Assembly (NCBI GenBank): GCA_964500805.1
Contig: CAZCQH010000001.1
Coordinates: 1-64,000, forward strand
DNA length: 64,000 nt
Direction of reading: 5' to 3'
Source: Ga0077555 sp964500805
GTDB taxonomy: Bacteria > Pseudomonadota > Alphaproteobacteria > Rhizobiales > Hyphomicrobiaceae
Part shown: piece after piece, positions 42,872-50,520 of the stretch
Layout of the letters: the number at the start of each line of letters is the position of its first letter
How positions within the stretch are numbered: the stretch's first letter is position 1
Notes under the pieces: generated by a model
Database searches by the model: none
Seen by the model: the letters and a program-made list of their open reading frames with translations, nothing else
Told to the model about the DNA's origin: nothing
Program-made: the position numbers and the translations under genes

Positions 42872-44056
42872 TCACCACGCCTTGCCGCCTGCGGCGACCT
42901 TGCCTTTGGCGGCTTCGTACTTCTCGATCTCGCCCATAACGGCAGCCTTCGACTCCGCACCGGCAGTCTCGTGCTTGGCGGTGGCGTCATCGTAGCTCCA
43001 GACGCGCAGTGCATTCGAGTTGCGCTGGAAATGCGGGTGCACGTAGCGCGCCATCAATTCGTAGGACCGTTTCGTCCGCTCCCAGTCGGCCCAGTTGTGG
43101 GCGAGAAGCAACACGCCACCGAAGCCGCCGGCCGAACCCTTCCAGAGCCGCTCGAAGTGGCGGATGCAGTCGTCCGGCGTGCCGATCGCTGCGACACCAT
43201 TGTCGACGAGATAATTCACAGGGTCTTCGATCCCCGGCGGAATGATCGGGAAGGTCGCGACATCGGTGAAGTATTTGGCAAAGTTCTTGAGGCCGAACTC
43301 CATATCGCGGCGCGCCTGCTCGCGCGTCTCGGCGACGTGGGCGAACGTGGTGATGCGCCACTTCGAACGATCTGGCGTCTTGCCTGCCCCGCGTGCGGCC
43401 TCCTCGTGGATCGACCAGTTCTTGGCGTGCGCAACGAGCGCCTCGTCGTTGGTGCCACCGATCGAGATCATGCCGATGCCGTGCTTGCCCGACGCCACGG
43501 CGCCGACGGGCGAGCGCGAGCACGCAACCGCCATCTCCATGCCGTTCGGGCTGTAGGGACTGAGTTGGAGCTTCGCCTCGTTGAGGGTGAACCAGTCGGT
43601 CTTCTTGGTCACCATGCCGCCGCGCATCATCTCGACGATGCAGTCCAGGCTTTCGGCCATGCGCCGGCGCTGGTCGGCGGCTTTGAGCCCGAGCTTGTCG
43701 GCGTCGTAAATGAGCGAGCCGGGGCCGACCCCGAACATGGCACGGCCGCGCGCCATATGGTCGAGCTGCACCATGCGCGAGGTTAGTGTGAAAGGGTGAT
43801 GATAAGGGAGCGACACGACGCCGGTGCCGAGGCGAATGTGGCGCGTCCGCTGCAGGGCGCCGGCAATGAACATCTCCGGGCAGGCGATGATCTCGAAGCC
43901 GCCCGAGTGGTGCTCGCCGACCCACGCCTCATGGTAGTTCAACCGATCGAGGTGCTCGAGCAGCTCCATGTCCCGGTCCATCGCCAAAGTCGGGTTCTCA
44001 TCGAGCGCATGGAACGGGGCGAGGAAGACGCCGGTGCGCAGATAGCGGTCATGCAT
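42872..44056 (-). CDS. LLM-class flavin-dependent oxidoreductase (luciferase-like)
   Basis: 394-residue luciferase-fold enzyme, different subgroup from the one at 34367. N-terminal TGVFLAPFHALDENPTLAMDRDMELLEHLDRLNYHEAWVGEHH is typical of limonene/alkane monooxygenase-like and F420 or FMN proteins; further motifs are GTGVVSLPYHHPF, FGVGPGSLIYDA and IGTPDDCIRHFERLW. The C-terminal Lys/Ala-rich helix is extended. Start at the ATG at 44056. VOC and GNAT genes follow on the same strand and may be cotranscribed. Confidence 0.87.
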   Translation of the reverse strand: MHDRYLRTGVFLAPFHALDENPTLAMDRDMELLEHLDRLNYHEAWVGEHHSGGFEIIACPEMFIAGALQRTRHIRLGTGVVSLPYHHPFTLTSRMVQLDHMARGRAMFGVGPGSLIYDADKLGLKAADQRRRMAESLDCIVEMMRGGMVTKKTDWFTLNEAKLQLSPYSPNGMEMAVACSRSPVGAVASGKHGIGMISIGGTNDEALVAHAKNWSIHEEAARGAGKTPDRSKWRITTFAHVAETREQARRDMEFGLKNFAKYFTDVATFPIIPPGIEDPVNYLVDNGVAAIGTPDDCIRHFERLWKGSAGGFGGVLLLAHNWADWERTKRSYELMARYVHPHFQRNSNALRVWSYDDATAKHETAGAESKAAVMGEIEKYEAAKGKVAAGGKAW

Positions 44057-44390
44057 GGGATGGGCCTCTCGGAGGATCAAAAGAAGGAACTAGCGGCTGT
44101 TCCATACCTAACACCGGTCTTGCGCGGCGGCCAAGCGATGGTCCGGCATTGCTTAGATGCCTTTTCGGCCTGCCAGATGGCATGGAACGCAAGCGGCATT
44201 TCGGCGATTAAGTCAGGTCGGAGGACAGCCGGCCAAGGACCGATTCGTTGGCAGCAGCGCGCTCAGCGCTCACGATTGGATCAGCCAGGGCTATGGAACG
44301 AAGCCTCGAATGGCACGGCCCTGAAGTTCTCTTTTTCTTTTACTTCGGCTATGTACCGCTCGACGCGAACTGCCGGCAGGAATGAGCCAG
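44057..44390. other. divergent intergenic region LLM / NTF2-like
   Basis: 334 bp carrying the control regions of two divergent operons. I see a C/T-rich tract at 44328-44345 but no clear promoter boxes and no gene. Confidence 0.35.
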
Positions 44391-44810
44391 ATGTCACAAG
44401 CGGGAACCGAAGCGCTGATCCGCCGCTACTATGATGCCTTCAACAACGGCAACATAGACGACATGCTTGCCTATCTCTCCGACGATGTTGTCCATGACGT
44501 AAATCAAGGCGTGCGCCGGCCGGGCAAGCAGGCCTTCAAGATTTTCTGCGATCACATGAACCGCTGTTACGACGAGCAGCTCAGGGACATCGTGATCATG
44601 GTCAACTCAAGTGGAACGCGAGCGGCAGCCGAATTCAATGTCGTCGGCACCTATCTCACGACCGATACCGGGCTGCCGCAGGCGCGAGGCCAGAAATATG
44701 CGCTTCCCGCAGGCGCGTTCTTCGCCGTGGAGAACGGCAAGATCACGCGCATCACGACCTACTACAATCTGACCGACTGGCTCATGCAGGTCGGCGGAGA
44801 CACGAAATGA
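44391..44810 (+). CDS. NTF2-like / ketosteroid isomerase-related protein
   Basis: 139-residue SnoaL/NTF2-fold protein: EALIRRYYDAFNNGNIDDMLAYLSDDVVHDVNQG at the N-terminus, VVGTYLTTDTGLP in the sheet and FFAVENGKITRITTYYNLTDWL at the end, matching ketosteroid isomerase-related proteins. Could isomerise, bind or hydrate a small ligand. It overlaps the GNAT gene by ATGA and so starts a three-gene operon. Starts at 44391 or 44382 are both possible. Confidence 0.85.
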   Translation: MSQAGTEALIRRYYDAFNNGNIDDMLAYLSDDVVHDVNQGVRRPGKQAFKIFCDHMNRCYDEQLRDIVIMVNSSGTRAAAEFNVVGTYLTTDTGLPQARGQKYALPAGAFFAVENGKITRITTYYNLTDWLMQVGGDTK

Positions 44811-45397
44811 CCGTGCGCGTGGTCCCGCTCAAAGGCGGCGATCTCCACGCTGCCCTGCCGGACTTGGCCCGCCTCCGGATCGCAGTTTTCCGCGATTGGC
44901 CCTACATCTACGAAGGCACGCTCGCGTACGAGCAGAACTACATGTCGAAGTTCGCCGCGAGCGACGGCGCACTCATCGTGGCAGCACTCGACGGTGACCG
45001 GATCGTTGGCGCCGCGACCGCCTCCCCGATGGTCGGCCATGCCGATGAATTTGCCGAGCCGTTTCGCGCGCGCGGCTACGATGTCTCCAGGATCTTCTAT
45101 TTTGGAGAGTCCGTTCTGCTCGGCGACTATCGCGGGCAGGGCATCGGCGTGGCATTCTTCGACGAGCGCGAGAAGCACGCGCGCTCGTTCGGAGCTTATA
45201 CGCATGCGACCTTCTGCGGTGTGGTGCGGCCCGACAACCATCCGCTGAAGCCGGAAAACTACCAGCCGCTTGATGCGTTCTGGCGCAAGCGGGGCTTTCA
45301 GAAGATGGACGGCATGATCGGCTATTTCTCCTGGCTCGACATCGGCGACACCCACGAGACGTCAAAACCCATGCAGTTCTGGATCAAGGCGCTTTGA
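44807..45397 (+). CDS. GNAT-family acetyltransferase, nitrilase-associated
   Basis: 196 residues. The acetyl-CoA-binding element reads LLGDYRGQGIGVAFFDERE (residues about 104-122) after ESV; the N-terminal RLRIAVFRDWPYIYEG and the end FWRKRGFQKMDGM are typical of GNATs that occur next to, or fused to, carbon-nitrogen hydrolases. It overlaps the NTF2-like gene (4 bp) and is 1 nt from the nitrilase gene. Substrate unknown; joint action with the hydrolase on an amide or amine is inferred. Confidence 0.87.
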   Translation: MTVRVVPLKGGDLHAALPDLARLRIAVFRDWPYIYEGTLAYEQNYMSKFAASDGALIVAALDGDRIVGAATASPMVGHADEFAEPFRARGYDVSRIFYFGESVLLGDYRGQGIGVAFFDEREKHARSFGAYTHATFCGVVRPDNHPLKPENYQPLDAFWRKRGFQKMDGMIGYFSWLDIGDTHETSKPMQFWIKAL

Positions 45398-45398
45398 C

Positions 45399-46319
45399 AT
45401 GGCGGCAAAGGCACCGGATCGCATTCGCATTGCGGTAACGCAGTATCCGATCGAGCGCATGCCGACGCTGGAAATCGTCGAGCACAAGATCAGCTCGTGG
45501 GTGTCGCGAGCAGCGAGTGAGCGCGCAGACCTCATCGTCTTTCCCGAATACGGCTTGATGGAAATCGCCGGGACCTGTCCCGACGACGTGGCGAAGAGCC
45601 TCGAGGCCTCGCTCGACGCGGTGGCGCGGCTACGACCCAGGATCGATGCCCACTATCGCGAGCTTGCCCGCCAGCACAAGATTTACATCTTGGGTGCCAG
45701 CGGCCCAGCGCGCCGCGACGACGGGACGGTCGCGAACGTCGCCCGCCTTTTCGCGCCGAACGGCAATTCGGGCACCCAGGAAAAGATCATCATGACACCC
45801 TTCGAGAAACGCTGGGGCGTGACCGGCGGCGGCGAGGCGCGTGTTTTCGAGACAGAGATCGGCCGGATCGGGGTACTGATCTGCTACGATAGCGAGTTCC
45901 CGCTGCTCGCCCGCACGATGACGGACGCCGGTGCGCGGCTGCTGCTGGTGCCATCCTGCACGGAGCGGGTCTCGGGCTATCACCGCGTCCGGACAGCGGC
46001 CATGGCGCGGGCGCTGGAGAGCACGGTGGCGGTCGCCCAGTCACCGACGGTCGGCGAGGCCGCTTGGTCGCCCGCGGTCGATTTCAACAGCGGTGCTGCG
46101 GGGATTTATGTGCCGGCGGAGGCCGGCGTCTCCGATACCGGCGTACTGGTGGCGGGACCTCTCAATGAAAGCCATCTGGCTGTTGGCGAGATCGACTTCG
46201 CGAAGCTCGAGCGCCTGAACACCCAAGGCGAGATGCACAACAACACGGACTGGCTGTTGCAACCGGGCGGTAAGGACATCCGATCCAGTTCGCGCGCTGC
46301 CATAGTCGACCTCACCTGA
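45399..46319 (+). CDS. carbon-nitrogen hydrolase (nitrilase superfamily)
   Basis: 306-residue amidase-type nitrilase fold with the full catalytic triad: Glu in IVFPEYGLME (about residue 50), Lys in EKIIMTPFEKRWG (about 130) and Cys in VLICYDSEFP (about 167). Probably hydrolyses an amide or N-carbamoyl compound in the cytoplasm. The near-contiguous NTF2-GNAT-nitrilase arrangement suggests a small metabolic unit. The tRNA gene follows 29 bp after the stop. Confidence 0.9.
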   Translation: MAAKAPDRIRIAVTQYPIERMPTLEIVEHKISSWVSRAASERADLIVFPEYGLMEIAGTCPDDVAKSLEASLDAVARLRPRIDAHYRELARQHKIYILGASGPARRDDGTVANVARLFAPNGNSGTQEKIIMTPFEKRWGVTGGGEARVFETEIGRIGVLICYDSEFPLLARTMTDAGARLLLVPSCTERVSGYHRVRTAAMARALESTVAVAQSPTVGEAAWSPAVDFNSGAAGIYVPAEAGVSDTGVLVAGPLNESHLAVGEIDFAKLERLNTQGEMHNNTDWLLQPGGKDIRSSSRAAIVDLT

Positions 46320-46348
46320 TGGTGCTATAGACCCCGTTGCCCACGAGA

Positions 46349-46424
46349 GGGCCCGTAGCTCAATGGTTAGAGCCGGCGGCTCATAACCGCTTGGTTGGGG
46401 GTTCGAGTCCCTCCGGGCCCACCA
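46349..46424 (+). tRNA. tRNA with CAU anticodon (tRNA-Met, possibly tRNA-Ile2)
   Basis: 76-nt tRNA with encoded CCA. Acceptor GGGCCCG (46349-46355) pairs with CGGGCCC (46414-46420), D-arm GCTC/GAGC, anticodon loop CTCATAA, T-loop TTCGAGT. The anticodon-arm and variable region (CTCATAACCGCTTGGT) resembles the E. coli isoleucine tRNA that is modified by TilS, so it may decode AUA rather than AUG. It is not an initiator tRNA: the acceptor starts with a paired G-C and the anticodon stem lacks the three G-C pairs. A -10-like TATAGA lies at 46326. Confidence 0.93.
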
Positions 46425-46606
46425 CGGCCTCGATCATGCCCGCTGAGATTGGCTCGGCACGGGGAGGCCGAATTGTTGGCGGCCAATCACATCACCTTCG
46501 TCGAAAGTGGCGGCATGACCGAGGCAGGAACTCAGTATAGTGCGCCGAGCCGGGACGAACCCGGGCTTGTTGACCACACGACCAGAATCCTCGGGAGGGG
46601 AGACCA

Positions 46607-47791
46607 ATGACCACTTCGCGTTTGATCTCGCGCCGCCGTGTGCTCGGCGGCGGAGCTGCTCTTGCCGCCGCCAGCACCATACCGACCGGCTGGGCCATCG
46701 CTCAGGCAAAGCCGCTCAAAGTCGGCCTGATGCTCCCCTACTCGGGCACGTTTGCGAAGCTCGGCGAGAACATTACGCTCGCCGTCGAGCAGCTGATCGC
46801 GGAGAAAGGCGGCAAGCTCGGTGGGCGTGAGGTGCAGATCATCAAGCTCGACGATGAATCGAAGCCGGAGAAGGGACCAGAAAACGCGGAGCGCCTGGTG
46901 AAGCGCGATGCGGTCGACGTGCTGATCGGTACCGTCCACTCCGGCGTGCAGATGGGCATCCACAAAGTGGTGCGCGAGTCAGGGACCCTGTGCATCGTTC
47001 CAAACGCGGGCGCTGTGGCGGTGACGCGCGAGCTTTGTGCGAAGAACGTGTTCCGCACCTCTTTCACCAACTGGCAACCCGCCTATGGCATGGGTCTGGC
47101 GCTCGGCAAGAAGGCCGTGAAGAAAGCCGCCTGGATCACATGGGATTATGCAGCGGGCGCGGAGTCAGGCGCGGGCTTCAAGGAAGGTCTCGAGAAGGCC
47201 GGCGGTCAAGTCACGCAGACGCTGACGCTCAAGTTCCCCGAGACCAACTTCCAGCCGCTGCTCGCACAAGTTCCGGGGCTCGAAGTCGAGGCGGTCGGCG
47301 CGTTCTTCGCCGGCGGCGGCGCGGTTCAGTTCGTCAAGGAATACAAGGCCGCAGGATTGAAGCCGCCGCTCTGCGGATCGGGCTTTCTCACCGAAGGCGT
47401 ACTGGGTGCGCAAGGTGACGCTGCCGAAGGCATCGAGACCGCGCTCCACTACGGCGACGGCATCGGCAACCCTCAGAATGCAGCGTTCCGCAAAGCGTTC
47501 AAGGACAAGACCCAGCGCGACGCCGACGTCTACGCCGTGCAGGGCTACGACGCCGCGCAGCTACTCGCTATTGGCCTGGAAGCCGTGAAAGGCAACCTCG
47601 AGGACGAGGCCAATCTCTATAAAGCCATGCGGAACGCAAAATTCACCAGCCCGCGCGGGCCCGTCTCGATGTCGAAGTCACAGGAGATCATCCACCACAT
47701 CTACTTGCGCAAAGTGGAGAAGGGCGAGAACAAGGTCGTCGGTATCGCGGCGGAGAACTTGGCCGACCCCGGCACGGGATGCACGCTGTAG
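46607..47791 (+). CDS. ABC transporter substrate-binding protein (branched-chain amino acid/amide family)
   Basis: 394-residue periplasmic binding protein of the LivJ-like type I fold. N-terminal Tat signal SRRRVLGGGAALAAASTIPTG, then PLKVGLMLPYSGTFAKLGENITLAVEQLI, VDVLIGTVHSGVQM and PNAGAVAVTRELC. RBS GGAGGGGAG precedes the ATG. No permease or ATPase is adjacent, so it must serve a transporter encoded elsewhere, perhaps the operon at 56.5 kb, which has its own binding protein. Ligand unknown. Confidence 0.9.
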   Translation: MTTSRLISRRRVLGGGAALAAASTIPTGWAIAQAKPLKVGLMLPYSGTFAKLGENITLAVEQLIAEKGGKLGGREVQIIKLDDESKPEKGPENAERLVKRDAVDVLIGTVHSGVQMGIHKVVRESGTLCIVPNAGAVAVTRELCAKNVFRTSFTNWQPAYGMGLALGKKAVKKAAWITWDYAAGAESGAGFKEGLEKAGGQVTQTLTLKFPETNFQPLLAQVPGLEVEAVGAFFAGGGAVQFVKEYKAAGLKPPLCGSGFLTEGVLGAQGDAAEGIETALHYGDGIGNPQNAAFRKAFKDKTQRDADVYAVQGYDAAQLLAIGLEAVKGNLEDEANLYKAMRNAKFTSPRGPVSMSKSQEIIHHIYLRKVEKGENKVVGIAAENLADPGTGCTL

Positions 47792-47808
47792 GCGCTTGGC
47801 GGTCCCGA

Positions 47809-47840
47809 GGGGCTGGTGCTAAGCGCATCAGCCCCTTCCT
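47809..47840 (+). terminator. terminator after the binding-protein gene
   Basis: GGGGCTG (47809-47815) pairs with CAGCCCC (47829-47835) followed by TTCCTGTTGT, 18 nt after the stop; inner bases extend the stem imperfectly. Confidence 0.5.
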
Positions 47841-47892
47841 GTTGTCTGCCTGTTTCGAGGATCGGGAACCAAGGCTCTCACTTTACGCGCTT

Positions 47893-48360
47893 TCATTGCG
47901 TCTCGATGCTGTTGCCACCCGAGGCTGCGGGCACCCGCCATACGAGCTCATCGGCGGTAAAGGAAATGATCGGCCGCTGTTGCGTCGTTCCGATCCAGTT
48001 CGGATACGTGCTGCCTGTAATCTTCAGCGACACGACCTTGTCGGCCACCGTATAAGTGCCGATGGACGTGTTCGATCCCTTGATCACGGCGGCGTTCTCG
48101 TCTGCGGTTCCAGTCAGACGATTGTTCGACGCAAACTTAGGGACGTCGGAGCGCATGAAGAACTGCGAGAAATGGCCACTGGCGGTGAGGATCAGTTGCG
48201 TGAGTGGATTATCTCCGAACGCAGGCGTGCGCTTGCCGTCGGGGGCAATTGACTCGATCTTGACCACGGTCCACACACCGGCAAGTTGCTCTGGTGTCTG
48301 CGCGGAAGCGGCTCCTGAAAGCAGTGTCAGAATGATCAGAAAGGCAGCTGGACGCTTCAT
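47893..48360 (-). CDS. secreted lipocalin-like protein, C-terminus cut by an in-frame TGA
   Basis: 155 residues with signal peptide (FLIILTLLSGAASA) and a lipocalin-like domain: LAGVWTVVKIESIAPDGKRTPAFGDNPLTQLILTASGHFSQFF, then YTVADKVVSLKITGS. Ligand unknown. The frame ends NSIETQ-stop, and the next codons read KRVK-stop. Family members usually end T/ETxWKR, so the TGA stands where a tryptophan TGG is expected; a one-base change would restore five residues (to 47878). The stop probably removes only the last strand, so function may persist. Confidence 0.8.
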   Translation of the reverse strand: MKRPAAFLIILTLLSGAASAQTPEQLAGVWTVVKIESIAPDGKRTPAFGDNPLTQLILTASGHFSQFFMRSDVPKFASNNRLTGTADENAAVIKGSNTSIGTYTVADKVVSLKITGSTYPNWIGTTQQRPIISFTADELVWRVPAASGGNSIETQ

Positions 48361-48376
48361 TGATGGGTTCCCTCAT

Positions 48377-48416
48377 ATTGAATTGTTTTCGCCGTGAGCG
48401 ACAAGCACAATTCAAT
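48377..48416. promoter_or_regulatory. inverted repeat ATTGAATTG, operator candidate
   Basis: ATTGAATTG (48377-48385) and its complement CAATTCAAT (48408-48416), 22-nt spacer, centred in the AT-rich gap between the divergent lipocalin and hydrolase genes. Confidence 0.35.
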
Positions 48417-48506
48417 TGATAACAGAGATCCGGCGACACGAGAACGCCGAAGTCGCGCCCGTGTCGGATCGCTCGGCGTCAGCTTGGATCAGGCGAGGCT
48501 GAGAAC

Positions 48507-49262
48507 TTGATTGCCATCGACGGTATCCGCATCGAGACGCGCACCATCGCTGGCGCAGCCGGAAAGCCTTGGCTCGTCTTCCTGCACGAAGGCCTCGGCT
48601 CCGTCTCGCTCTGGCGAGACTTCCCCAATAAGGTCGCGAGCCGTCTCGATGCGCCGGCGCTGATTTATTCAAGGCGCGGCTATGGCCAGTCGGATGCGCT
48701 CGCCGGCCCGCGCGATCCACGTTTCATGCATGACGAGGCGCTCGATGTACTTCCGAAGCTCCTTGCCCATTTCGGAATCGAGCGCTCCCTGCTGATCGGC
48801 CACTCGGACGGCGCTTCGATTGCGCTGATCTATACCGCGTCTTTTCCGGAGCGCGTGGCGGGTGCCGTACTGATGGCACCGCACGTGATGGTCGAGTCGA
48901 TCTCGCACCAGTCGATCGCCAGAATCGCCGAGGTCTATGAAACGACCGATCTTCGCCAGCGCCTCTCGCGTCACCATAAGCACGTCGACGATGCCTTCCA
49001 CGGCTGGTCGCGGGTTTGGCTCGATCCGCGCTTCCGCTCGTGGTCGCTGGAGCAGGAGTGCACCCGCCTCACCACACCGACGCTGCTCATTCAGGGCGAG
49101 GACGACGAGTACGGCACACTGGCCCAGCTCGACGTCATCGCAGCAGCCGCATCCCGCCCCGTCGAACGGCTGGTGCTTCGAAACTGCGGGCACGCCCCAC
49201 AGCGTGACCAGGAAACGGCGGTGCTGGATGCGATCACCAGGTTTGCTTCGACAGTCGCCTAG
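48507..49262 (+). CDS. alpha/beta hydrolase
   Basis: 251-residue cytoplasmic alpha/beta hydrolase. The N-terminus is LVFLHEGLGSVSLWRDFP, nucleophile elbow GHSDG (Ser at about residue 99), acid Asp in GEDDEYG and His in RNCGHAPQ, all in order. The HEGLG oxyanion region suggests esterase or C-C hydrolase-type activity. It begins with TTG at 48507. Convergent or operon partners are absent; the acyl-CoA dehydrogenase gene follows after 126 bp. Confidence 0.88.
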   Translation: MIAIDGIRIETRTIAGAAGKPWLVFLHEGLGSVSLWRDFPNKVASRLDAPALIYSRRGYGQSDALAGPRDPRFMHDEALDVLPKLLAHFGIERSLLIGHSDGASIALIYTASFPERVAGAVLMAPHVMVESISHQSIARIAEVYETTDLRQRLSRHHKHVDDAFHGWSRVWLDPRFRSWSLEQECTRLTTPTLLIQGEDDEYGTLAQLDVIAAAASRPVERLVLRNCGHAPQRDQETAVLDAITRFASTVA

Positions 49263-49388
49263 ATCACGGCAGGCAGACCTGACCGTCAGTCCTGCTCCCT
49301 TGTCGGCAAGCTGGGCAGCCTCTAAGACTGACGCCAATAAAGTCCGGACAATCGGACCTTGCAGGGGGCTGCTTCCAAGGAGCACAAC

Positions 49389-50456
49389 GTGAGCGAGAGC
49401 GAAAGCATCGTCGCGGAGACGGCCGCACGCATCTTTCGGGATCTCGGCGATCCGCAGACCATCAACGCCGCCAAGACCGACGCGTGGAAAAAGCCGCTTT
49501 GGAACGCGCTGGCCGAGAACGGGCTGACGCTGGCTTGGGTACCTGATGATCTCGGTGGCGCAGGCGCGGGGCTGGCGGCGGGCTTTGAGGTGCTCAATTC
49601 CGCCGGCAAGTTTGCAGCCCCCGTGGCGATTGCCGAAACGCTGCTCGCGGGCTGGCTGCTCGCGCAGGCGAAGATCGCGTCGCCCGAAGGGCCGATCACG
49701 ATCGCGCCGATGCGGCCCGGCGACAAGATCGCGCTCGGCGCTGACGGTACGCTCTCGGGGCGCGCACGCGGCGTGCCGTTCGCACGAGACGCGCAGCACA
49801 TCGCAATCCTCGTGCACGGGACGGGCGGCATTTCGATCGCGCTAGTCGAGGCCAAGAGCGCGCGGATCGCCGAGCGGCGTGGGCTCTCGGGGGAGACGGC
49901 GTACGACGTGACGTTCGAAAAATCGAAGCCGGTCAAGATTGCGGCGGCCCCCGAAGGCTTCGATCAGAGCACGCTGATGCTGATGGGCGCTGCGGCGCGC
50001 AGCATGCAGACGGCGGGCGCGCTAGAGGCAATTTTGACCATTTCGGTGAAGTACTCGGGCGAGCGCGTCGCCTTCGAGCGCACGATCAGCAAGTTCCAGG
50101 CAGTGCAGCACAACCTGGCGCGGCTTGCCGGTGAGAGTGCAGCGGCGACGACGGCCGCCACGTCCGCCGCCGATGCGATCGCGAATGCGCCGTCGCTCAG
50201 CGATCCCGGCATCTACCTCGAAGCCGCCTCGGCGCGCATTCGCTCGGCGGAAGCCGCCACCGAAGGCGCGGCCATCGCGCACCAGGTGCACGGCGCCATC
50301 GGCTACACGCGCGAGCACATCCTCCACCGCTTCACCCGCGCGCTGCTGACGTGGCGCGACGACTTCGGCAACGAGAGCCAGTGGGCCGTCGAGCTTGGCA
50401 ACCGCATTGCGGCGGCCGGCGCGAACGAGCTCTGGCCGCTCGTTGCGTCGCGCTGA
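49389..50456 (+). CDS. acyl-CoA dehydrogenase-family protein, middle domain atypical
   Basis: 355 residues, start GTG at 49389 with AAGGAG upstream. The N- and C-terminal helical domains are ACAD-like (TRALLTW, SGERVAFERTISKFQAVQHNLA, VHGAIGYTREH), but the middle sheet domain lacks the usual flavin/substrate motif (xTEPxxGSD) and is short. In steroid-degrading bacteria such partners form alpha2-beta2 acyl-CoA dehydrogenases with a second, adjacent subunit. The next gene is a full ACAD, 64 bp downstream. Heteromer formation is inference. Confidence 0.85.
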   Translation: MSESESIVAETAARIFRDLGDPQTINAAKTDAWKKPLWNALAENGLTLAWVPDDLGGAGAGLAAGFEVLNSAGKFAAPVAIAETLLAGWLLAQAKIASPEGPITIAPMRPGDKIALGADGTLSGRARGVPFARDAQHIAILVHGTGGISIALVEAKSARIAERRGLSGETAYDVTFEKSKPVKIAAAPEGFDQSTLMLMGAAARSMQTAGALEAILTISVKYSGERVAFERTISKFQAVQHNLARLAGESAAATTAATSAADAIANAPSLSDPGIYLEAASARIRSAEAATEGAAIAHQVHGAIGYTREHILHRFTRALLTWRDDFGNESQWAVELGNRIAAAGANELWPLVASR

Positions 50457-50464
50457 CCCGGTTG

Positions 50465-50490
50465 GGGGTCAGACCCATGGGTCTGACCCC
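50465..50490. repeat. 26-nt perfect palindrome
   Basis: GGGGTCAGACCC / GGGTCTGACCCC around ATG..CAT symmetry, between the two acyl-CoA dehydrogenase genes, 30 nt before the second start codon. Similar palindromes are widespread intergenic repeats. Confidence 0.8.
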
Positions 50491-50520
50491 GTGTCACCCG
50501 CCCACCCCGAGAACCGACCC

